A stretch of DNA of 22,659 nucleotides from assembly GCA_002399975.1 (NCBI GenBank), contig DHER01000152.1:1-22659 (forward strand), given 5' to 3'. Below the pieces are notes generated by a model. The model made no database searches. It was not told the origin of the DNA and saw only the letters and a list, made by a program, of their open reading frames with translations. This stretch comes from Firmicutes bacterium UBA4845. Lineage in GTDB: Bacteria; Bacillota; Clostridia; Tissierellales; Sedimentibacteraceae. This document shows positions 16,024-22,659 of the stretch, piece after piece; position 1 is the stretch's first letter, and each line of letters opens with the position of its first letter. The position numbers and the translations under genes are program-made.

Positions 16024-17847
16024 TTAGTTGCCGCTTTTCATTCTGTTGGCGTGTTTTCTTCTTTCAATTTCCGTCAGAAATCTCTTCCTTAGGCGTATGC
16101 TGTCAGGTGTTACTTCAACAAGCTCGTCGTCATTTATAAACTCCAGAGCTGATTCCAACGTCATAATTTTTGGGGGCGTCAGCTTAACCGTATCATCTGC
16201 AGCAGATGACCTTGTATTGGATTGCTTTTTCTCTCTGCAGGGATTCACGGTAATATCATCACCTCTTGCACATACTCCGATAATCATTCCTTCATACACC
16301 TTTTCGCCGGGACCGATAAATAATGTTCCCCTGCTTTCAAGATTATTAAGTGAATAAGCTACTGATTCTCCTTCTTCACTTGAAATTAGCACGCCATTAT
16401 TTCTTTGGGGAATATCTCCTTTATATTTTTCATAATGGTCGAAGCTTTTCACAATTGTTCCCTGTCCCCTGGTATCATTAATAAGTTCTGTACGATATCC
16501 TAAAAGCGCCCTTGTAGGAACCATATATTCTATTTTTACATAGCTTCCGTCAGGAACCATAGAAACCATAACACCTTTTCTTATATTAAGCTTTGAAATT
16601 ACGGATCCCGAATATATTTCCGGCACATTTATGAATACTCTTTCAATAGGTTCCATAACAACGCCGTCTATTTTTTTAAGAATGACTTCAGGCTTAGAAA
16701 CTGCAACTTCATAGCCTTCTCTCCTCATATTTTCAAGAAGTATCGAAAGGTGAAGTTCTCCTCTTCCTGACACTCTATATCCATCAACGGCATCTTCCAG
16801 AGGCTCAACTTTCAATCCCACATTAATTTCCAATTCTCGTTCAAGTCTTGCTTTAAGGTGCCTTGTGGTCACATATTTTCCAGACATACCAACAAAAGGA
16901 GATGTATTGATTAAAAAATTCATTGAAAGTGTCGGTTCTTCTATCTTAATTGTTTCCATAGGCTTTACATCATTTTCATCACAAATTGTATCCCCTATTG
17001 AAATATCTAGAATGCCTGACACAACAACTATATCACCGCTGACTGCTTCTTTTACATTTACACGCTTAAGTCCCTGATAAACATATATATTAGATATTTT
17101 TTGCTTTTCAACTGTTCCGTTATGCTTAGCCACAGATACAATCTGGCCTTCCTTTATTATACCCGCTGTAACTCTGCCTATGCCCAGCCTTCCAATATAA
17201 TCATCATAAGCAAGTGATGATACCTGCATCTGCAAATCCTCATTATCTCTGTCAGGATAAGGTTCCACATGACTAATGATTGTTTTAAAAAGCGGGTCAA
17301 TGTTGTCGCTGGGTTCATCCAGTTCGTACTGGACAATTCCTTCCTTTGCAATGCCATACAATATTGGAAAATCCAATTGTTCATCTGTTGCATTAAGCTC
17401 TACAAACAAGTCAAACACCATATCCACAACTTTTTCAGCTCTGTTGTTTTTCTTGTCTATTTTATTTATTAACAAAATCGGCTTTAGACCTACTTCAAGT
17501 GATTTCTGAAGGACAAACCTTGTCTGAGGCATTGGTCCTTCAACTGAATCGACCAGCAAAATAACAGTATCAACAGTCTTCATGATACGTTCAACCTCTG
17601 ACGAAAAGTCCGCATGTCCCGGTGTATCAACTATATTTATTTTATAATCACCATGCATTACTGAACAGTTTTTTGAATAAATTGTTATTCCTCTCTCCCG
17701 CTCAATAGCATTCGAATCCATTACCTGATCTACTATTTCCTGGTTTTCTCTGAAAACTCCACTCTGCTGCAGAAATGCATCTACCAATGTGGATTTTCCT
17801 GCATCTACATGAGCTATAACCGCTATATTTATTATCTTGTTCTTCAT
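16024..17847 (-). CDS. typA: Translational GTPase TypA/BipA
   Basis: TypA/BipA is a ribosome-associated GTPase of the EF-G class that helps 50S assembly and adaptation to stress such as cold. The 607-residue protein is of normal length. The G1 loop is AHVDAGKST (residues 12-20). Switch-I RERGITI, G3 DTPGHAD and G4 NKID follow, and the family segment GPMPQTRFVL is present. The C-terminal TypA domain is clear (SNTRSSAADD, then LVEVTPDSIRLRKR). The usual family loop is AHVDHGKT; the AGKS form here is closer to EF-G. ATG 17847 has GGAAGG six bases upstream. It is monocistronic, with its own promoter and terminator. Confidence 0.95.
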   Translation of the reverse strand: MKNKIINIAVIAHVDAGKSTLVDAFLQQSGVFRENQEIVDQVMDSNAIERERGITIYSKNCSVMHGDYKINIVDTPGHADFSSEVERIMKTVDTVILLVDSVEGPMPQTRFVLQKSLEVGLKPILLINKIDKKNNRAEKVVDMVFDLFVELNATDEQLDFPILYGIAKEGIVQYELDEPSDNIDPLFKTIISHVEPYPDRDNEDLQMQVSSLAYDDYIGRLGIGRVTAGIIKEGQIVSVAKHNGTVEKQKISNIYVYQGLKRVNVKEAVSGDIVVVSGILDISIGDTICDENDVKPMETIKIEEPTLSMNFLINTSPFVGMSGKYVTTRHLKARLERELEINVGLKVEPLEDAVDGYRVSGRGELHLSILLENMRREGYEVAVSKPEVILKKIDGVVMEPIERVFINVPEIYSGSVISKLNIRKGVMVSMVPDGSYVKIEYMVPTRALLGYRTELINDTRGQGTIVKSFDHYEKYKGDIPQRNNGVLISSEEGESVAYSLNNLESRGTLFIGPGEKVYEGMIIGVCARGDDITVNPCREKKQSNTRSSAADDTVKLTPPKIMTLESALEFINDDELVEVTPDSIRLRKRFLTEIERRKHANRMKSGN

Positions 17848-17874
17848 AAATTACCTTCCTTTTTCCCATTGATT

Positions 17875-17903
17875 AGTTTAGCCTTTTTGATTGAATTTTG
17901 CAA
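17875..17903 (-). promoter_or_regulatory. Candidate promoter of typA
   Basis: On the minus strand TTGCAA (17898-17903) and TAAACT (17875-17880) are separated by 17 bases, close to 28 bases before the typA start. Each box is a moderate match to the sigma-A consensus. Confidence 0.45.
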
Positions 17904-18112
17904 GTTTTTTTTATTTATTTTTTACAATAATGTCCGGAATATAACCAATCGTTACTTTGAGATAAAGCCAGACGACATTCTGCATCCCCCCACTTAATTG
18001 TAATGAATATAAATTTTATACACAAAAATACGAAGATATAAGGAAAATAATTAAAGATTGTGGTAAAATAGAAGAAAAGAAAAATTTGCAAAAAAAAGAA
18101 TCGAGGTAAGAT

Positions 18113-18991
18113 ATGAAAGGTGAATGTCATGGGCATATTATACTTGACGGATATAATTCCCGTCATTCTTTAAGCATGCATAAAGGCCAACCAAATAGTA
18201 ACATAATCATGGAGCGTCTTAAAATATATAAAGACATGGGCATTACTTTTTTTCGTGATGGAGGGGATAACTTAGGTGTATCACTATTGGCTGCCAAAAT
18301 GGCTCCTGCTTACGGAATTGATTACCGTACTCCTGCTTATGCTATATGTAAATTTGGCAGTTACGGAGGCTTTCTCAGCCGTTCCTTTTCAAATATATCT
18401 GAATACCGTAATCTGGTACTTCAGGTTTTAGAATTGGGAGGAGATTTCATAAAAATAATGGCTTCCGGTATCTTGGATTTTAGCCAGTACGGTGTCGTTA
18501 CACATAAGGCTATTACAGAGCAAGAACTTAACGATATGATAAATTTTGCCCACAGTTTAGGACTTGCTGTTATGACACACGTAAACGGTGCCGAAAACGT
18601 AAAAGCTGCCATAACCGCCGGAACCGACAGCGTGGAACATGGTTTTTATATAAACGATGAGTGTCTGTCTTTGATGGCAAAAAAGAAAACAATATGGGTA
18701 CCTACAGTTACTCCGATTGTAAACCTTATAGGAAAAGGGCTCTACCCCGACTCAGTTCTAAAGCGTATTGCAGTAGAACAGCTTGAAAATGTCAAAAAAG
18801 CTTTGGAAATCGGCTGTATAATAGCTGTAGGAAGCGATGCCGGTGCACACAATGTCTTCCATGGCAAGGGGATTACCCAGGAAATACGATATCTTACCCC
18901 CTGCTTCAAAAGTAAAAACCAAATGTATGAAGTACTTTCAGAGGGCGAACGCATAATTTCCCAACGCTTTAAATCTCCAAAGCTACATTAA
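18113..18991 (+). CDS. Metal-dependent amidohydrolase, substrate unknown
   Basis: This 292-residue protein is a TIM-barrel hydrolase of the amidohydrolase superfamily, in the imidazolonepropionase-related group. A full binuclear metal set is visible: His6 and His8 (CHGHI), probable carboxylated Lys114 (DFIKIMASG), His156 (MTHVNG), His176 (VEHG) and Asp242 (GSDAG). It begins right at the HxH strand and so lacks the usual N-terminal beta-sandwich. This is a known short architecture rather than a truncation, because ATG 18113 has GAGGT seven bases upstream. The substrate is probably a cyclic amide or dipeptide-like compound, but the sequence does not tell. It stands alone between typA and the converging activator. 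Confidence 0.88.
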   Translation: MKGECHGHIILDGYNSRHSLSMHKGQPNSNIIMERLKIYKDMGITFFRDGGDNLGVSLLAAKMAPAYGIDYRTPAYAICKFGSYGGFLSRSFSNISEYRNLVLQVLELGGDFIKIMASGILDFSQYGVVTHKAITEQELNDMINFAHSLGLAVMTHVNGAENVKAAITAGTDSVEHGFYINDECLSLMAKKKTIWVPTVTPIVNLIGKGLYPDSVLKRIAVEQLENVKKALEIGCIIAVGSDAGAHNVFHGKGITQEIRYLTPCFKSKNQMYEVLSEGERIISQRFKSPKLH

Positions 18992-19308
18992 AAATTTAAA
19001 TTCTATTATTATTTCCCACCAACAAAAATAGAAATAAGTTCTATGCTTTTGATTCACCACTTATTTCTATTAATTGCCCTAGTGAGATAATAGTCATTTT
19101 AATTTCTCTTCTCCCTCTTTTTCAAAATTATATTGTTTTCTATTTACTTTTCAACAAATTTAATTTGCAACAAGTATAATTTAATTTATGAGAAACAGGA
19201 GCGTGTTAAAAAATCGTTACAATTAGTCTTACCAATATTACATTTAATATTTATGATGTTATAATCATTTTATGATAGTTATATATATTTGTTAATTATT
19301 TAACATCT
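18992..19308. other. AT-rich intergenic stretch
   Basis: Apart from the hairpin at 19027-19071, I see no gene, RNA fold or promoter that I can defend here. The sequence is AT-rich and carries many stops in all frames. It separates converging genes and leads into the possible gene remnant. Confidence 0.5.
19027..19071. terminator. Hairpin downstream of the amidohydrolase
   Basis: Perfect 13-base arms (19027-19039 and 19059-19071) enclose a 19-base loop, about 35 bases after the amidohydrolase stop. The stem is AT-rich. On the minus strand the stem runs into TTTG; on the plus strand there is no long U-tract. It probably acts as a weak or bidirectional terminator for converging transcription. 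Confidence 0.5.
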
Positions 19309-19393
19309 AAACTATGATGCTTATATGAACGACGAGTGCCTGTGTCTTTTTACTAAGGAGACTGAAGCTCTCGAATTTGTTAGAGTCTTTTAA
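19309..19393 (+). pseudogene. Possible remnant of a second amidohydrolase gene
   Basis: The frame reads YDAYMNDECLCLFTKET and runs to a TAA at 19391-19393. It resembles residues 178-192 of the amidohydrolase just upstream (FYINDECLSLMAKKKT). Of the first 26 aligned bases about 22 agree, and several differences are silent third-base changes. No start codon context, metal ligand or longer homology remains. It could be the tail end of a lost tandem copy. The match is short, so chance cannot be excluded. Confidence 0.4.
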
Positions 19394-20773
19394 TCATTTA
19401 CTTCCTGTCTTTGCATACTTATTAATCAAAATATTAGCTGTTGACTGGCTGATACCCATCTTTTTAGCTACAGCTCTGCTTGATTTATATTTTGAATAAA
19501 GCTTAATAACGGTTCGTTTTTTAAATTCCTCAACATTTGTTGTTTCCGAATTAATTTCTTCCGGGTCTTCCTGTTCTAAATACCTGAGAAAAAGATCCTC
19601 ATCTATGATAATACCATCAGATAAGATAATCATTCTCTCCACTGCATTTCTTAGCTGACGTACATTTCCCGGCCAGCTATAATCATTAAAAAGTGAAAAG
19701 ACCTTGTTATTAAATACTTTTTTAGTATTATAGCTTTTGTTAAAGTCTTTTAAAAAATATGTACACAAAGGAAATATATCATCTGTTCTTTTTCTTAAAG
19801 GAGGCAGAACAATCTTGACTGCATTGAGTCTCCAATACAGGTCCTCTCGAAACTTCTTTTCTTTTACAGCACGCATTAAGTTTTGATTAGTAGCTGCAAT
19901 TATTCTAATATTCACATACTCAGGAGTATTGCTTCCAACCGGGAAAAATCGTTTGTTTTCAAGTACATCTAAAATTTTAACCTGCATGGAAATAGACAGG
20001 TCACCAATTTCATCAAGTAAAATTGTTCCGCCGTCCGTATTTTTTAATAATCCTACTTTCCCCTTTGTGTTTGCACCGGTAAAAGAACCAGGCATATACC
20101 CAAAAAGTTCACTTTCAAGCAATCCGTCAGGTATTGCAGCACAGTTAATGGCAACAAATGGCTTATGTTTCCTGGCACTTTTTTCATGAACCATTCGGGC
20201 CAGATAACTTTTTCCGGTACCACTCTCTCCTAGAATAAGAATATTGCAATCAAATTTTGAAGCTTTTTCCAGGTTGGAAAGGCATTGCTTAAACAAGCGA
20301 TTTTTCCCAATAATTTCATTTGAAAAATCTGTGTTAATAGTTTCTATAGGGTTTTTTAAATACCGGTAGCTTAAATCCACAGCACGTATATTATCTAAAG
20401 AGGTTGAAACCATAAGCTCAAATTCATCGTTTTCATTATATACAGGAACATTGAAGCAAATCATGCTTCGATTTGTTTTGTAGTAAATATTTTCAGTTAC
20501 AGTTGTCCTGCGGGATTTTTTTGTAACATCAAAGCTGTAAGGATCCCACAGGCCCTTTTTTGCAATTCTACTGTCCTTATTGACCAAATCTTCAGGACGA
20601 ACACCATACAAACGGATGGTCGCAGGATTAGTATAAATAATTTTTCCATTTTTATCTAAGACATAAATTTCAGTAAAAGCGTTTTCGAGAATACTTAATA
20701 ATGTCTTACGTGGTATTGAATTTAAATAATTAATATACTCCGGTGAATGAGATACTTTTGAGTTGTCCAACAT
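19394..20773 (-). CDS. TyrR-like sigma-54 activator (PAS, AAA+, HTH)
   Basis: From ATG 20773 the protein is 459 residues. An N-terminal PAS domain (about 20-130) senses an unknown signal. The AAA+ domain has Walker A GESGTGKS (182-189), the sigma-54 loop GSFTGA (229-234, a variant of GAFTGA) and Walker B ILLDE. The C-terminal helix-turn-helix (about 431-453, SRAVAKKMGISQSTANILI) is TyrR-like. The gene lies just downstream of a BCCT transporter that has a sigma-54 promoter, so it probably activates that transporter. ATG 20773 has GAGGTG six bases upstream; ATG 20803 has no good site. Its own promoter is of the housekeeping type. Confidence 0.9.
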   Translation of the reverse strand: MLDNSKVSHSPEYINYLNSIPRKTLLSILENAFTEIYVLDKNGKIIYTNPATIRLYGVRPEDLVNKDSRIAKKGLWDPYSFDVTKKSRRTTVTENIYYKTNRSMICFNVPVYNENDEFELMVSTSLDNIRAVDLSYRYLKNPIETINTDFSNEIIGKNRLFKQCLSNLEKASKFDCNILILGESGTGKSYLARMVHEKSARKHKPFVAINCAAIPDGLLESELFGYMPGSFTGANTKGKVGLLKNTDGGTILLDEIGDLSISMQVKILDVLENKRFFPVGSNTPEYVNIRIIAATNQNLMRAVKEKKFREDLYWRLNAVKIVLPPLRKRTDDIFPLCTYFLKDFNKSYNTKKVFNNKVFSLFNDYSWPGNVRQLRNAVERMIILSDGIIIDEDLFLRYLEQEDPEEINSETTNVEEFKKRTVIKLYSKYKSSRAVAKKMGISQSTANILINKYAKTGSK

Positions 20774-20824
20774 AAGCTTCACCTCACTTTTTACAGGTTG
20801 CATTATATATCTCTTAACACCTAA

Positions 20825-20852
20825 ATTATATCACTTTTACTGTATTTGTAAA
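20825..20852 (-). promoter_or_regulatory. Sigma-A promoter of the TyrR-like activator
   Basis: On the minus strand TTTACA (20847-20852) and a perfect TATAAT (20825-20830) are 16 bases apart. Transcription would start near 20818, leaving about 45 bases before ATG 20773 and supporting that start. The activator would then be made constitutively. Confidence 0.6.
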
Positions 20853-20883
20853 TCATCAATACTTTAGTTACTTTAGTTTTATT

Positions 20884-20918
20884 TTATTCATTATTCATTA
20901 TTCATTATTCATTATTCA
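20884..20918. repeat. Five tandem TTATTCA heptads
   Basis: Five exact, uninterrupted copies of the seven-base unit TTATTCA lie 24 bases after the BCCT stop codon and upstream of the activator promoter. Copy number in such tracts can change by slipped-strand replication. The same unit recurs on the other side of the BCCT gene. Confidence 0.9.
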
Positions 20919-20942
20919 ATTTATTGTTTTAAATTGTTTATT

Positions 20943-22520
20943 TTAACGGCCTGATTCAACATCTTCTGTCATAGTTTCATCCGAAACGCTATCTCCAGAA
21001 AGTTTCCATCCGTTATTTTTAATATCCTGGAAAAAAGAAATAACCATTAACGCAATGATTGCAAGTGCAGGAACACCACAGATTACAGTAATAGTTTGGA
21101 ATGGCCGTATGCCGCCTATCATCAGCAAGGCAATAGTGATTACACCTATACAAATTGACCAGAAAACACGAATCCATTGTGGTGGTTCCTGTCCGCTTTT
21201 CAGAACCTTTGTGGTAGACATTGCCATGCTGTAGGCATTAGTATTTAATAAAGTCTGCATACAAATATTACCAAATATAAACAAGATCGGCATTAGAATA
21301 GATGTAAAAGGTAAAAACTTCCAAACAGCTGCAATTGCAGCACCTTGCCCACCCTCTGCCAAAATCGTTCCTAAATCTATGCCTTTATCTAAGAAAGTAT
21401 GTATTGAAAAACCTTGAAATACAATAAAGAACATATAAGTACCAATGACCGTAGAACCAATCAAACCTAAAATAAGTTCTCGAACAGTACGGCCTTTGGA
21501 GATACGACCGTAGAAAACTCCATTTTGTATGGACATGGTAATATACCAAGCGTAATAAAAAATTGTCCAATTTTGAGGAATCAAAGACTTTGCATAAGGA
21601 TCTGTATTGCAGACGAGATGTAAGATATTTTGCATGAGCATACCTAAAGAATCGGTAAAAGTATTGAGCATAAAGAACGTTGGTCCAAAAAGTAATACAA
21701 AAACCAGAATACCAAAGCCGACATAAACACGAATATTACTCAGCATACCTACACCTTTTTTAAGACCAGCAAATAAAAGAACGGCCATAACGATACTCCA
21801 AGTAATAATCATTACGACAGACACAATAAATGGAGGTTCGTAGCCAATAATGTTTGTGATAATGGCAACTAAAGTCGGTACATTAACACCGACACAGGTG
21901 ACAACAGAGGATAATAGAGAGATAATATAAATAATATCAATAGTCTTTCCCAGACCACCATTGGCTCGTTTTTTTCCAATCAAGTAAATACAAGCCGTGC
22001 TGGGAAGGCTGTCATCTACATTTTTACAATAAAATTGATAGGCGGAAATAACTGCAATCAGCGCATAACCCAGAAAGAAAACAGGCCCCCAATGAAACAG
22101 AGGCATCATGGCAGCCTGCTGCAGTGCCTCGACAGTACCAGTTTCAACTCCCCACATAGGCGTCTGATAGGTATATACCCACTCAATGCTTGTCCAGGTA
22201 AGTACTCCCAAACCGGCAGCGCCGGTAAACATCATTCCCATCCAGGAAAGGGTAGAATATTCCGGCTTTTCAGCACCAAAACGTTTTTTTCCAAGAGGCC
22301 CAAAAGCCAGAATCAACACAATTACAATTAACACTAAAAAGTACCAGCTAAATAGCCAAGCAAATTTGTCAGTAACAAAGGAAAAAATTGTTTCTAAAAT
22401 GTTACCAGCTACTGATGGATTTGCTATAACAACCCCGGTTAAGAGGACGGTAAAAATTAACGGCGGGAAAAATGTCCAACCATTAACCATTGAAAAATGT
22501 GATTTTTTTTCAGAATTCAT
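20943..22520 (-). CDS. BCCT transporter, CaiT-like (quaternary amine family)
   Basis: This 525-residue membrane protein with about twelve segments belongs to the betaine/choline/carnitine transporters. The region at 100-121 (GAAGLGVLTWTSIEWVYTYQTP) and FHWGP at 142-146 resemble CaiT, the carnitine/gamma-butyrobetaine exchanger, more than the osmotic betaine symporters; this is from memory of the family. The second box reads NWTIFYYAWYITM (317-329), followed by RISKGRTVREL. Two aromatic positions that form the cation cage in known members appear as Tyr326 and Met329. No long C-terminal osmosensing tail is present, which fits a catabolic role. ATG 22520 has AAGGAG six bases upstream. Confidence 0.9.
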   Translation of the reverse strand: MNSEKKSHFSMVNGWTFFPPLIFTVLLTGVVIANPSVAGNILETIFSFVTDKFAWLFSWYFLVLIVIVLILAFGPLGKKRFGAEKPEYSTLSWMGMMFTGAAGLGVLTWTSIEWVYTYQTPMWGVETGTVEALQQAAMMPLFHWGPVFFLGYALIAVISAYQFYCKNVDDSLPSTACIYLIGKKRANGGLGKTIDIIYIISLLSSVVTCVGVNVPTLVAIITNIIGYEPPFIVSVVMIITWSIVMAVLLFAGLKKGVGMLSNIRVYVGFGILVFVLLFGPTFFMLNTFTDSLGMLMQNILHLVCNTDPYAKSLIPQNWTIFYYAWYITMSIQNGVFYGRISKGRTVRELILGLIGSTVIGTYMFFIVFQGFSIHTFLDKGIDLGTILAEGGQGAAIAAVWKFLPFTSILMPILFIFGNICMQTLLNTNAYSMAMSTTKVLKSGQEPPQWIRVFWSICIGVITIALLMIGGIRPFQTITVICGVPALAIIALMVISFFQDIKNNGWKLSGDSVSDETMTEDVESGR

Positions 22521-22547
22521 TCCATTCTCCTTCCAAATTTATATAAC

Positions 22548-22562
22548 ATTCATTATTCATTA
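22548..22562. repeat. TTATTCA repeat in the BCCT leader
   Basis: One full TTATTCA unit (22553-22559) with partial units on either side matches the heptad tract at 20884-20918. It overlaps the predicted transcription start of the BCCT gene. The same motif therefore sits on both flanks of this gene. Confidence 0.6.
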
Positions 22563-22570
22563 AATATTTA

Positions 22571-22585
22571 GCAATAAACATGCCA
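22571..22585 (-). promoter_or_regulatory. Sigma-54 (-24/-12) promoter of the BCCT transporter
   Basis: The minus strand reads TGGCATGTTTATTGC followed by T. GG and GC are exactly ten bases apart, and both boxes are near consensus (TGGCA and TTGCT). Transcription would start near 22559, leaving a leader of about 39 bases. The gene just downstream of the transporter encodes a sigma-54 activator, which supports the call. Confidence 0.8.
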
Positions 22586-22659
22586 AGGTAAAAAGTGACA
22601 CAAAGTAGAGATTTGAGCGGAAATTAAAATAAATTTTTAGCAATTATTGAGTGAAATTA

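Noticed and set aside
17915..18166. 83-residue minus-strand frame upstream of typA
   Set aside because: Low-complexity Phe/Ile-rich product, no ribosome-binding site, overlaps the well-supported amidohydrolase start.
18113..18991. Amidohydrolase as a 5'-truncated pseudogene
   Set aside because: It lacks the N-terminal beta-sandwich, but all metal ligands are present and a good ribosome-binding site precedes the ATG, so it appears intact.
20884..20918. Tandem repeats as a CRISPR array
   Set aside because: Units are seven bases with no spacers, and no cas gene is near.
22186..22563. 125-codon plus-strand frame opposite the BCCT gene
   Set aside because: Shadow of the transporter gene; no ribosome-binding site and no protein-like composition.

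Overview
The window reads as chromosomal DNA of an AT-rich, low-GC Gram-positive anaerobe of the class Clostridia that ferments amino acids. The reasons are the complete oxidative ornithine (Stickland-type) pathway, A-rich Shine-Dalgarno regions with GGAGG cores, several TTG starts, two sigma-54-type activators and a clostridial-style TypA. I cannot name the genus from the sequence alone. No tRNA, rRNA, insertion sequence, CRISPR array or phage gene was seen.

Region 1 (1-11411, minus strand) is an ornithine catabolic operon. In transcription order it holds a RocR-like sigma-54 activator, ord, an NhaC-family transporter, ortA, ortB, oraS, oraE, a MutL/GlmL-type ASKHA protein and orr, ending in a hairpin at 7-27. 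Orr racemises L-ornithine. OraS/OraE, which use adenosylcobalamin and PLP, make 2,4-diaminopentanoate. Ord deaminates it oxidatively to 2-amino-4-oxopentanoate. OrtA/OrtB cleave that with CoA to acetyl-CoA and alanine. A good -24/-12 sigma-54 promoter lies 167 bases upstream of the activator gene, with a candidate upstream activating sequence behind it. The same intergenic region holds a decayed fragment that duplicates part of the activator gene, and a perfect 21-bp hairpin terminator.

Region 2 (11412-11986) is luxS on the plus strand, ending in a terminator shared with the convergent gene. Region 3 (11997-15816, minus) is a two-component system resembling Bacillus GlnK/GlnL, followed by an AGCS-family sodium:amino-acid symporter. 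This is the same logic as GlnKL controlling glnT. Paired direct repeats with a 20-bp period sit upstream of the transporter promoter. Region 4 (16024-17847, minus) is a TypA/BipA translational GTPase with its own terminator.

Region 5 (18113-22659) holds a metal-dependent amidohydrolase (plus), a possible coding remnant of a second amidohydrolase, a TyrR-like PAS/AAA+/HTH sigma-54 activator (minus) and a CaiT-like BCCT transporter (minus). The transporter has a near-consensus sigma-54 promoter directly upstream. TTATTCA heptad repeats lie on both sides of it.

The core pathway is known. I see no wholly undescribed system. The least explained items are the gene fossils, the role of the MutL-like protein beside an aminomutase, the altered substrate box of the BCCT transporter, and the sigma-54 wiring of both metabolic units.
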